Shown: in pieces, positions 34,968 to 45,422 of the stretch
Position numbering within the stretch: the first letter of the stretch is position 1
Layout: each line of letters opens with the position of its first letter
Assembly: GCA_963281255.1 (NCBI GenBank)
Contig: OY725497.1
Coordinates: 2,914,001-2,978,000, forward strand
Origin: Aphrocallistes beatrix
Taxonomy: Eukaryota; Porifera; Hexactinellida; Sceptrulophora; Aphrocallistidae
Direction of reading: 5' to 3'
Length of the DNA: 64,000 bases
Position numbers and translations under genes: made by a program
The notes under the pieces: model-generated
Seen by the model: the letters and a program-made list of their open reading frames with translations, nothing else
What the model was told of the DNA's origin: nothing
The model's database searches: none

Positions 34968-36077
34968 TGGTTTGAAAATTGCCATTCAAAAAGCATAAAA
35001 TTAAAATGTAAAAGGAAAATACTGGACTGCGTTGTATCATCTAATTCATTTAAACTCTTGTAAAATGGTAAATTCAGCGAGTGGATCCTGGGTGCACAGT
35101 TAATCTAACTCATACCCTAGCACGGATTTAAAAAAGACCAACACGTTGTACTGAAAAGAAGGGCTCCATTTTATACCCCTGAAATCATATCGTACGGGCC
35201 TGCTATTGATAACTTGTCCTGAACTTCATATCAGTTCTAATAAATTGCATGCACACACGTACATACAATTTACTTAAGCGCATGTAAGCGTATGTAGTAA
35301 TAACTCATGCATGGAAGATGCCTTTGTGCTCAGACCCCCTCTCTCTTACATTTAGTTCTGAATCTATCTATGCCTGTATAGAGAATCTCGAATTGCTGTT
35401 AGACATTGGTTATTTCACTCCTAGTGTGTTTGCTACCGCTTCCCGGCCCTCTAAACAAGGAATGCTAGATGCGCCCTCACCACACCTAAATACAATGTAA
35501 AACCTGATTACATTGAATTGCATATTATTTTGGTAATAAACGTAAGGATCGAAATTTCTATTCTATAATATTTCTAATAATTCTTCTAATCATGTGTATG
35601 TGTACTGTAATTAGATTTATCATGCATGTATTCCTCACATAATTCTTAATATGAATATACTGATTAGGATATCATTGGACACCACACACAATGTTATAGG
35701 CTGAGTATTCGTGATAGTCACCTTTCCTATGGTCCTATCTCTCGAGTTCTTATTATACTGTTATTGATTAAATGTATGTATGCATTCAATTTATACTTAA
35801 TTGTTTAGAAAATGTTAAACTAAAAAAAAATCAAAACAATTTAGGTCATCACAATGAATGTTACAATGTAAACGCATATTTTGCAGTTCTTTTTTTCTAG
35901 TTCCTATTATTCTATACGCACAATAAACCAAATCTCCACTCCATATATTACTTCCAAATTGGGACTACCAATTAGAGTCAATTACAATGCAGAGCAAAAT
36001 TACCGTATAAATAGAGTTTGAATTCTTTATTTCAAAAATATAAAAGGGATAAGCCAAAGACAGTACCAGCGATCCAA
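34968..36077. other. Intergenic before the bZIP exon
   Basis: AT-rich. A 60-codon open frame at 35318-35500 shows no recognisable domain or splice support. An upstream bZIP exon could lie here but I cannot locate it. Confidence 0.4.
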
Positions 36078-36398
36078 ATGGAGGATTATTTCGATAGCAT
36101 TGACATTACTGGAGATGTGTACATGCCTCTGTCACATGACAACATCACAAATTTAGATATTAAAACTTTAAATAAATTTCTGCAAAAGGAAGGATTTACA
36201 AAGGAGGAGACTTCGCACATCAAAGAAACCAGGAGGCGTGCAAAAATGAAGGAATATTCCAGAAAGAGAAGACAGAAGGAGATGGAAGAGATTGAGTATT
36301 TAGAGCAATTCAAAAAAGAATTGACACAGGAGTATAATTCTATCACGAAAGAGATTGTCGATTTAAATAACCTTAAAAAGAAATATCTTGTCCACTGA
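36078..36398 (+). CDS. Divergent Maf/CNC-like bZIP protein, probably the 3' exon
   Basis: From the ATG at 36078 the product is 106 residues. The frame is open a further 20 codons upstream to a TAG, without another ATG, so an upstream exon is possible. NKFLQKEGFTKEETSHIKET resembles the extended homology region that precedes the basic region in Maf and CNC factors. A basic stretch RRRAKMKEYSRKRRQKE comes next, then a heptad-like helix with spaced hydrophobics (about residues 70-100). In animals such proteins bind antioxidant/Maf elements as dimers and control stress and detoxification genes. The nearly invariant Asn and Ala-Ala of the bZIP basic region are not present in this alignment (Met and Tyr-Ser instead), so DNA binding may be altered. 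Family call moderate, function uncertain. Confidence 0.55.
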   Translation: MEDYFDSIDITGDVYMPLSHDNITNLDIKTLNKFLQKEGFTKEETSHIKETRRRAKMKEYSRKRRQKEMEEIEYLEQFKKELTQEYNSITKEIVDLNNLKKKYLVH

Positions 36399-38963
36399 AC
36401 TGATGCTATCAGCAACACTTATCCTTTTACTGTTTTTTCTTCAATTTTAGCTTTGTCTAAATTTTCTCATTCTCAGATACTATTTTTTTTGTTATTTTTA
36501 ATATTTAACCATTGTACATTAAATTTAAAAGAATTACTTTGTCATTTTACGGAATGCTCATTGGAGAGATATAATATATATGGGTCGAGTATAATTTCAT
36601 TATATTATACAGATAATGCAACTAAGATATAAATCAAACCCATCGAACCAGACAGATTCACAAAAAAATCTGCTCTACACACATTGTAATATGTATTTCA
36701 TATTTAAATCTTGCAGTAGATTCGGACTGTTTAAGTTTTTATTCTTGTGTTAATATATGAAAATCATGAATTCAATGTAATTTTTTAAAATAGTAAGTAT
36801 TATACATTTTAAAAACTATCTATTTCTCATTGTATTGATTTTAATATAATAAGTTTGATTGTATATGTTAATTATACTTATTAGAACGAGTACGATATAT
36901 TTCTCTTCAGATAAGAATCAAATTTAGGTCCTTGTAATAGCTGAGTCGATAAATAAGTTTCAATAATTGCCCAGTTTCATTATATATTAAAATTTCAATT
37001 AATATAGGACTTGAAATATCTCGTAAATCATTTGCTGAATATTAGATTGTTTTCTGCTGACTGGTTTCAATCCGCTTGTTATCAATTTGATTGTATTTCA
37101 ATGTTATTTCTCACAAAATGCTAACAAACTCACCAAATCATATTTGTGAATTTTTGGTGCTTTTTCTTATTCCACCATTCAAAAATAATGTTCTGTCATG
37201 TGTCTGCGAATTTTATCTTATGCTACATATGATATATTCTTCTAATATATGAGTGTGAGTTACGTACCACGATTAATTATCATTGGCATCCAAATGTAAA
37301 GTTAAAGGTATTTTGGCAATCTCCTAATTATATTTTTCGTCAGATGATACTATATCATGTACCACAACCTACAAGATCTCTTATCAATTATTTCTAAGTG
37401 CTTTAATGTATCGATTTTACGAGATATTTGGGTTACTCGTAATGTAATACATAATATTCATGGACAATACTGTTTATCGATTCACCTGCATCATTGATTG
37501 ATTGGCTAGCGCAGACATCTTTATGGCAATATTTTCGTATTAAATAATTATAATTCGATCATGCTAGACGATCAGAGAATTTGCTTCTATCGTTAATGTT
37601 ATATGATAGCAACAATGTAATGAACAGTTCGTTCGAGAGAAGTATTTCTTTTCTAGTACAGTCGTAGTTACTGGAGGCAATACGCCCCATTTCATGATAC
37701 TGGTTTTACAAACTTGTACCAATAATGAATTTAGACACGAGCCAGATTAATTATGGCTTTTCGTTTATTCACTTCACCTCATTCACCTCTGTTCCATTGG
37801 CCATTCCACTAATTATAACTGAAAATTGTATTCATCATTAACATGATTCTGTCAGCATATTAAACCGATTTCCCTAGACTCATTTTTCCTCTAACTTAAG
37901 TAATTATGCGGAGTCAGTATGTGCAAATCATTTCAATAGCAAACTAGCAACCCTCATGTCCACCTATGATCCATCTTTGCAATTTATTTTGTGTTTGCAT
38001 TTGCATTCCAGTTAAATAAGTATAGAATACATAATCGGTTGATAGTCTAGTAAAATAGTCATATTTCAAACTTTTTTTGTCAGAGATGAACTAGAACCAA
38101 ACTTAACGAATTGGGGAGATCTTGGCGAGTAGGAGAGAATGAACTGTGGGATTCCTCCCCCCCTCAAATATTGTCTTCTAGACTCACCCATGATTTCAAC
38201 CATATTATATTTATTAATATAAGGTTAATTAGAATCATCTCATATGTGATATGTCCATGTTGCAGGTCATGGAGCTGTCTATTATACTAATTTTCTATAT
38301 CACTAATTAATTTTATTCAAATTAATTGTCTTATATTAGGCCTCTGTTATTTGAAAACATGTTTAGTTTAACCACCTGCATCAATATTTAGCTACCGCAT
38401 ATATTGTCATTATTGGAATATGCACCTCATTGTATTTCAGTTGTAGGGTGTTGATTAGCTTATTAGATTATCCATTTTTGACATAACTAAACTAACATTT
38501 CAATACTTCTTGACAGTTTTTGAGACTTCAATGCGTTAATTAGATGCTTGTAGCTAATTAAAGATAAATTATCAGCTTTGATTTTGTTAGTAAATAATGA
38601 GATAATGAGAATGAAATTGCACCCTCCCGCGTCCTCCCTGAAGGACATTTTAGAACTGAAACAAGTTTTACATCAACAATGTCCAATTATTACCAGCACA
38701 ATATAATGATTGCGAAACTGTACTTACTTTATTTTTAACATCTCTGGGTATTATGTGTAGCATTTTTTTCAAATCATGTAGAATAATTATTCCTAACTTG
38801 GAAGGGCTTACTTGATATCCTTAGCATACGTAGTTGAGCATTCTAACCTCAGTGTTTACTTGTATTAGGATGATCTGATTGTAAAAGGTTTGAAGATATA
38901 TTTTGTATTATGCATGCCAACTTGAGCCGTGATAAAAGCGGGACGGGTGATGAATTTCGCGGG
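36399..38963. other. Gene-poor AT-rich stretch
   Basis: 2.6 kb of very AT-rich sequence with no open frame, splice pair or repeat I can support. Confidence 0.5.
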
Positions 38964-39511
38964 ACTATTAAAACTCGATTAATGTTTGTTTGTGTGATAT
39001 ATATATATCTGTAACGAATTGATTGAAGAAACTGCCAGGCGTAGAAAGCTATTTTTTGGCATGTGGGAGTCTTTTGGATATGGCTCCACTAAGTTCTGAG
39101 CTCAGACGAAAATGTCGGCTCATCATGGAATTATGACGTCATTGTCACGTTTTTAAAAGTTAAGCAATACAGTTATTCGAGCATAACTCAGCCATTATAG
39201 GAGATAGAAGGCTGAAATTTTAATAAATTATGTATATTAATATACCTCACATATGACCCAACTATTATCAAAAAATGATGACTCATCACTCTGTTATGAC
39301 GTCATCATTACGCATCAAAAATTTTAAAAATTGACAAATTTGGTGATTTTTCGTGCGATATCGATTATAGCACTATGACAGACGTATTTAGAGATGTTAT
39401 CTCCCATATAATAATTAATCAATGGTGACCACAGGCGCCTAAAGGGCGCCTCCGGCGGAGTGTCCACCAGTGTCCGCCAGCCGCGCAGCGCAAGCAAGCG
39501 AAGCGCGCTTG
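38964..39511 (+). mobile_element. Helitron-like element, copy 4
   Basis: The 5' edge keeps ACTATTAAAACTCGATTAATG but the first five bases are changed. The 3' end is intact: CAAGCAAGCGAAGCGCGCTTG followed by T. The body matches copies 1-3. Confidence 0.7.
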
Positions 39512-39522
39512 TAGTTAGTATA

Positions 39523-40030
39523 TAGTCAGGGTCACATATTATGAACCACCAATGAACCCAAAAAACGTTTGTTGGGTTCCTTCATACTCACATTGTGCAT
39601 CTTATATCTAAATTTCATTCATCTCACACTTGGAAAAATCCGTTATGATAAAAATTTTTGAAAATTACACCTGTAATCTAGTTCTAAATGCCTTAGGGTT
39701 TTTCGCAGTTCATATTTCGGAATTTTCTGCCGATAATCACGTCCTGAATCTTTATGATAGGATTTGGCAACTAATTAAACGCGATGCCTGAAAAGATAAA
39801 GTAAATCAATTGTTCCATAAGCCAATGTCTGTGGTGGTGTGTCCACAAACGCAAGGACAAATCTGTCCCTGTTCATGCTTCCAAAAGCATCCAAAGCTGG
39901 TTACTGGCAAAAAATCGAATGGCCCCTTCTAGTCCATATTTGAACCCGCTCGATTATAGCATCACAACTAATTTGGGCATGGACTGTGCTGACCATACTA
40001 CGAGAGTTTGGATCTTAGGTGTATCTAAAG
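39523..40030 (+). pseudogene. Tc1/mariner element relic with transposase fragment
   Basis: The left end, TATAGTCAGGGTCACATATTATGAACCACC, shares the terminus of the MITE at 40868-41041. At 39828-39960 broken frames resemble the C-terminal half of a Tc1/mariner transposase: VCGGVSTNARTNLS, then, after a frameshift, APSSPYLNPLDYS, which corresponds to the conserved PPxSPDLNPxDY motif with its third catalytic aspartate region altered (SPY). Frameshifts and stops make it non-functional. No matching right end was found. Confidence 0.65.
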
Positions 40031-40329
40031 CGGGAATGGCATACGTAATATCCCGAAAAATGAGCTGCGATAAACCGTAAAAAAGTATTTGTATACCATT
40101 GATCACCACTCTAAACTGGATATTTTACTATTCTATAATAAATAATCTATAAATGCGGATCTTGACTTGTATGTAAATAGATCAATAGTATGGAAAAGCT
40201 AATAAACTAGATTACATCAAAAGGAAATAATAATAATTGAATCAGAAGGATTAGGGCTGTCGTTAATTTCAATGATTTACTCGATAAAAATTTGGGTTTA
40301 CCGGGGGTGCAGTTCCCTCCCTAATCCCC

Positions 40330-40410
40330 CCTCTCCACACCATGCGCCTAATGCCGGCACAAAGTGTTTATAAGCAGCGCCATGCAAGCAAGATATGCTT
40401 GCATCTTAAA
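40330..40410 (+). repeat. Divergent Helitron-like 3' end
   Basis: GCCGGCACAAAGTG followed by AGCGCCATGCAAGCAAGATATGCTTGC has the same layout as the CCGGCGGACACAAAGTG...hairpin end of copies 2-4, with a different hairpin arm (GCAAGCATATCTTGC). Likely a related but distinct subfamily. Confidence 0.4.
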
Positions 40411-40867
40411 AATCTGTTTTAGTGCAGCTCCTGTAGGGAGATGCCCTCTTATGACATGGATGGTATGTGTGTCCGTACGCGCGTACTGCGAAATCTAACA
40501 GTTCAATTTTTACCAAATTTCGCATGTAGGATATCTTTATGGTGTAGGTGTGCACCGTCAATATTTTTCGCAAAATCTCTTCACTTCTGGTTTCTATAAG
40601 TGTATATCAATATTCTAACACCACTGCAAATCTTTGCTTAAAGATATAAGTAGGATCTCAACGACTAATGTAGGGCATTTTACAATATAGATTCCTATTT
40701 TCGCACTTTGAAAGTAATATTATGAATATTTAATGAATTATTAACATATTAATATATGTATACATATTTTCACACCTTTTGAAATAATTCTTAAGCTAAA
40801 AGCGAAATCTCAACGGCTTATATAGGGTAAGTAATAATATGAGTATTTTATATGGTAACTTACTACA

Positions 40868-41041
40868 TACAGTCAGGGTCGCTTATTGTGAACCACCAGG
40901 GGACCAAAAAATATGTTCATAATAGAGATGCTTCATATTAAGCGAACTTGATTCAATCCAAATCCTATCTAAAAACTGAAATTGGGACCAGGAGGTTAGT
41001 TCATAATAAACGAATGTTCATAATAAGCGACCCTGACTGTA
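40868..41041. mobile_element. Tc1/mariner MITE with long inverted ends
   Basis: TACAGTCAGGGTCGCTTATT...GTGAAC on the left and GTTCATAATAAGCGACCCTGACTGTA on the right, about 26-base terminal inverted repeats with TA on both sides. 174 bases, no coding. The relic starting at 39523 carries the same end and may be its larger relative. Confidence 0.8.
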
Positions 41042-41266
41042 CATAGTATGCACCATATATGCATATTTTCACAATTTAATTAAAAAAATCTTATTGTAAG
41101 CTAAAAGCGAGTTCTCAACGGCGAACTAATATAGGGCATTTCAATGTGTAGAATCCGTTTTTCAACGTCAATTTGAATGTAAGAATGTGAATATATTATT
41201 AGTTTACACAATTTGAGTTGTCCCGACGAGCTAAGTCACTTACTGGAGCTGCACTATCGGTCTGTC

Positions 41267-41562
41267 GACCGACATGCAGTGGTGTTTTGGGGGGCGCTGC
41301 CCCCTCACTTTTTTCGCTTGGGGGGGCGCTCCTTACCTCATGCTGACTACCATTTTAATTTTAGCCTTAGAATGTATTACGTAGCATAACAATTCAAATC
41401 AATTGTTGCCATTTTAAACTAACCATATTCTTTTTCTCTTTCTTATTATCACCATTTCTATACCATCAGGGGATTGAAGTTTCACGAAAAAACATAACCT
41501 TTTTACGGGAAGGAAGCGCCCCCCCCACTTCTATTTTTGGCAAAACACCGCTGCCGACGTTT
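41267..41562. repeat. Inverted-repeat element with GCAGTGGTGTTTTGG ends
   Basis: CCGACATGCAGTGGTGTTTTGG on the left and GGCAAAACACCGCTGCCGAC on the right are imperfect inverted repeats, each next to a G/C-homopolymer-rich patch (GGGGGGCGCTGCCCCC; GCGCCCCCCCC). It ends just upstream of TXNDC17. Confidence 0.6.
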
Positions 41563-41598
41563 AAGTAGTTTCAATTGATTGAATTATAAATTAATAGA

Positions 41599-41997
41599 AT
41601 GGCATCAGCGAATGAGCCCATCACTACACTGACAAAATTAATGGCTCGCTTGGACTCTTTGGATGCGAAAGAGGTTGTGGTTTATTTCTATGGTACTGTC
41701 TCAGAGAATGGAGTTAGCTGGTGCCCGGATTGCGCTGACTCGAAGGACAAGATCCTATCAGCGCGGGACAACCGTAGAAGTGGGCTAGTATTCATTGAGT
41801 GCGAAGTTGGGGACAGAGATGCTTGGAAAGACCCTAACAACGAATTTAGAAAAGGGGAATTCTCACTCAATAGCATCCCCACTCTCATAGCGCTTAAGCT
41901 GGAAGGAGGACATGCCAAACGAATAATACATAAATTCGAAGAGGATCAGTGCCTATTACAGAGCAATCTGTCTAGTGTATTTGAATCGGCGTATTAG
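41599..41997 (+). CDS. TXNDC17: Thioredoxin domain-containing protein 17 (TRP14)
   Basis: TXNDC17/TRP14 is a cytosolic disulfide reductase, fed by thioredoxin reductase 1, that reduces cystine, persulfides and the dynein light chain LC8. The 132-residue product (human 123) has VVVYFYGTVSENGVSWCPDC, with the active-site motif WCPDC (C42, C45) that separates this family from classic thioredoxins (WCGPC). The downstream FRKGEFSLNSIPTLIALK keeps the cis-proline loop SIPT. Single exon; the ATG lies after a short AT-rich 5' region with no obvious acceptor. Family assignment is secure. Confidence 0.93.
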   Translation: MASANEPITTLTKLMARLDSLDAKEVVVYFYGTVSENGVSWCPDCADSKDKILSARDNRRSGLVFIECEVGDRDAWKDPNNEFRKGEFSLNSIPTLIALKLEGGHAKRIIHKFEEDQCLLQSNLSSVFESAY

Positions 41998-42079
41998 TAG
42001 AATTTGGAATCGTTTGTTTGCTTTCAAAATAGAAATTTAGATATTTGTCTGTTTTCCCCTTATGTGTAATTTTCGTTTT

Positions 42080-42085
42080 AATAAA
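42080..42085 (+). terminator. Poly(A) signal AATAAA after TXNDC17
   Basis: AATAAA 83 bases past the TXNDC17 stop. Confidence 0.6.
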
Positions 42086-42439
42086 AGTTCACATAAATCC
42101 TAATACCAGTTTAAATTCCTTAGCAACCTGTTATTGAGGATAAAATGCCTAAAGTTTTCGAGCTAATCACTGTTACCTTATCTGCTCTTTAGCTGCTTTT
42201 TAGTTTTTATGCAAGACTTTCTATCCATTACTTATTTTGTAAGGAATTACATATAGCTTTGACAGCACGTTCTTTTGTCTAGAGGGATTGGATAGAATTC
42301 ATGCGGCCCTAAAATTTAGAGGAAGATCATTCTTGTACATTTCTCAGTGTGTGTGTTGAGCGAACAGGGAGAAATCGAAACCAATTTATTTCGATCGAAC
42401 AAGATTAGCCCCGTGTACTAGTTTTCAAGTTTCTTTTTT

Positions 42440-42680
42440 GGGCATGCCTAATTTCCGGGACGGGACAATCCCGGAAAATCTAGATACCTAATTTCTGAAA
42501 TTAGGTATCTTATCCCGTTCCGTCCCGGAAATTAGGCATCTTAACCCGTCCCGTTCCGGAAATTATGTACCTTTTCTGCCCCGTCCCGGAGATTAGGCAT
42601 CTTGACTCGTCCCGTCCCTGAAATTAGGTATCTAGATTTTCCGGAACGGTCCCGTCCCGTCCCGGAAATTAGGCATGCCC
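42440..42680. mobile_element. Palindromic MITE built from internal repeats
   Basis: Perfect ends GGGCATGCCTAATTTCCGGG and CCCGGAAATTAGGCATGCCC. The interior is four or five copies of a unit like CCGTCCCGGAAATTAGGCAT in both orientations. Flanks are T-rich (TTTCTTTTTT / CTTTTTTTTC), so a target duplication cannot be read. Confidence 0.75.
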
Positions 42681-43618
42681 CTTTTTTTTCAATTTATTCT
42701 CGACATAAAATCATTTGTGTGCGATGTTTCACAGTAATAGGCCTAGTTCTCAACTGGCCATTATGCATCACAATCCAATTTAAATGGCTCATTATGGTAT
42801 GTCATGTTTTCTAAAATTTAGAATATGCTTCCCATACCTATTAGTTTCCAATTATGTTGAGATAACTGTTCTCTTGTGATAAAAGGGCTCCACTATTCTT
42901 TGTGCAATTAGACACAAATCAGCATGTTTGACCTTGTCATATTGTTCTTGCTAATTATTATTACTTTCTACAACTAATATATTTATTGGAAAGTTCAGAA
43001 TAAGAGGTCATCTTAAAAAATTCGATTACTCCAGCATGCAAACTATTCATCGTAGTAGCTGGATGACTTTTAAAAAATTCGGTTTAAGAAATCACCATAA
43101 TGCGAGTGTGTAACATCAGTTAGGTCGCTGTACTTTCTGTCTAGTCTTAATGTACTTTGCGACTAAATTCAACCAAACCAAACACTTAGTACATGCTAAA
43201 CTAATTGGATCCAGTATGCTATGATTTAATTATTAATATGGTATAATTTAATAAGCATAGTGTTGAGAAGAAAAAATTTGTAACAAGAAAAGCTTTTTGA
43301 TCATATCAATTTTCAGAGTAGTGATGATCTAATCTTCATCCAAAATAGTCAAAAAAGCCCCAAGAATAGGATTGTCAGTCAATGTAGTTCAAAATGTTTA
43401 ATGTGGTAGACTAACTAAGCAAGCATCTAGTTTTGTCGAGACTGACTTTTCTGTGTGCAATAATTAAATAATTTTAAAGGTTGATTTGGCTTGCGCTCCT
43501 AGATAAATCATTAGCCGTCAGTACTTTGTAGCGATAGGGATTTTCTCGTTTGATGATTAATTATGACACATTTCTTCCAGATTACTCTTAGTTAAATGCT
43601 GTGAATCCCCCAACTCAG

Positions 43619-44424
43619 GAGATCAGAATGTGTGGAAGATCGGTTGATTAAGAGCCTTGAAGCGGTCTGGGGCAACGACACCAGCTGACCTCCCTAATAA
43701 TTCCCCGAAGGACCAGACCCCAGCGACAGGGGTCGCTCGCTGAGTTCGGAACTGCGAGTATCAAGAGTCGAGTCAACCGCCTCTCTGTGCAGAGCAGCAC
43801 CGACTCAATCAGCACAGCAAGGTACCTCCTGGTGAGTATTGCTATTCTGGTAGACTCGGCTTGTGTGCTGATAAGTAGATTAGCTCTTAATTCATTACAG
43901 GATTTCTCAACATCGAATATGAATTATTCATGATGAAACTGTGAATCACAGATATGGCTATTTCTGAGGGATATTCTTTACCTCTGAATTGATTAAATTC
44001 AGAAGGATATTTCGAAAATAATTTACTATAATTAATGATGAATGATTAGAATGAATAAGAATGAGCGGTGTCTTTTCATTAGTACTTCTTTTCAAGTTGG
44101 TGACAACCCCACAAGCTGATAAGATTAATTCATAATTAATTGATAAAATTAAGTGAATAATTTGCATCAAGTACGTACCACTTACTTAACCCACCACTTC
44201 TCAATTTAACTAAGAATCAGCTCCTAGCCTCCGCCCACACTATCAGCATCAGTGTAGCAAAGCGGCCGGACACGATCCACAGATCGACTAAATGTTTCGT
44301 TATTCGACAGGAACACAGCCATGTTGTATACATTTTAGGGGCTAGGTTTAGTGCGTATCTAGGATTTTCTGGTTTGGAAGACAACTCCCAGCTGGGTCGC
44401 TGTAAGCCTCCCAGTATGGTATAA
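43619..44424 (+). CDS. Unrecognised protein, two terminal exons with a frame break
   Basis: Exon b, 44221-44424, starts after an AATCAG acceptor and ends at TAA (67 codons), with coding-like content such as VAKRPDTIHRSTKCFVIRQE and HVVYILGARFSAYLGFSG. The preceding exon a ends at 43831 with a strong CTG|GTGAGT donor in the same phase, and its last 50 codons (IIPRRTRPQRQGSLAEFGTA, SVQSSTDSISTARYLL) read well. Upstream, from a CAACTCAG acceptor at 43618, the sequence codes in another frame (ECVEDRLIKSLEAVWGNDTS) and hits TGA at 43686. Either a one-base change disrupts the exon, or the 20-base segment 43665-43684 (GT...AG, which would keep frame) is removed, or exon a starts only near 43685. No family recognised. 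The GC content stands out from the AT-rich surroundings. Confidence 0.45.
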
Positions 44425-45305
44425 GGGCTCCTGGAAGCTTGAAACATTTGTTTTATAATATGCCCAGATTCTTCTAAGTTGGCATAAACTTATCTAGCAA
44501 ATGACAAAATAAATGTAATATTTTTGACAAAATTTAGTAAATTGTCAGTTCAGCCATTCTATAAAAGTCATAATCTTTATATCACGATCAAATTTTTAAA
44601 TAGGTTGGGGGAGGATCCCTTGCCCCCTAGTGGCTGCGCCTATGGGTAGGTTATCGTTTATAGTATATGATCGTCTGCCATGTTCGTTTAGTTTCCAGGT
44701 CATGTCACCCATAAAATGTGGCAATAGTAATAATTGTTAACATCTAATGCCACCATTTTGATATTGGAGGAGGGTATCGAGACACGGTACGTACGGCGAG
44801 GGAACTCTGAATTAATCTCTACTAAATAGAGAATTTTCAAATTAGAAAAATCCTGAGATGATTTAGAATTTTAAAATTAGTTGATATAGAATGGTACATG
44901 ATCACTGGGATGTTCAGGATATTTTATTGGTTACTTTTCATGCTGCTTTTCCACTTATTATTTTTACTTGTTGGTTTATTTGATTTCGATTCACGGACAG
45001 TTAGCAAGTGAGGTTGCGCCAGTGCCTGTCTCTAATTCCAGAACATTACCCACTACATAATACGGAATTAGGCTATGCAGTTATAAGTTCCAGAATAAAT
45101 TTATTCAGAATTGAAACGCCTATTCTCCGGAATATTCCGGATAAAAGGTGAATATGTTGTACCAAAAAGGTACGTAATAGGTACAGGTATTATATTTCCT
45201 AGAGGATAATGGCTATCAGTAGCTCTTTTTTGAGATATATGTTTTGCCATTCCTGTGTCTACTGAATTTATTTAATAAATTAAAATAATCTTTAAATCGT
45301 AGCGA

Positions 45306-45422
45306 TTAACCCTGCAATGCCTTTGGGGTCAAAGGTATAAATAGAAATGACCCCATTTTCATTTTCACTTTCAGTTCACTTTCAATTTACTTTCACTTTC
45401 GCTATGGGCATGCAAGTGTTAA
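45306..45422. mobile_element. piggyBac-type MITE with internal GGGGTCA palindrome
   Basis: TTAACCCTGCAATGCCTTTG at the left and ATGGGCATGCAAGTGTTAA at the right: inverted ends bounded by TTAA. Next to the left end, TGGGGTCA and TGACCCCA form a second, inner inverted pair. A (TTTCA/CTTTCA)n stretch fills the middle. End and inner motif resemble piggyBac MITEs of other animals. Confidence 0.7.

Larger units (their letters stand above)
41998..43618. other. Intergenic, TXNDC17 to the unrecognised two-exon gene
   Basis: Contains the MITE at 42440-42680. The remainder is AT-rich with no supported exon, although upstream exons of the 43.6 kb gene could be hidden here. Confidence 0.45.

Noticed and set aside
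35318-35500. 60-codon open frame with ATG
   Set aside because: No domain, no neighbours in frame and ordinary AT-rich context.
43619-43840. GC-rich block considered as a structured RNA gene (RNase P, SRP or 5S)
   Set aside because: No conserved core motifs of those RNAs were found, and a strong donor plus coding-like frames favour exon sequence.
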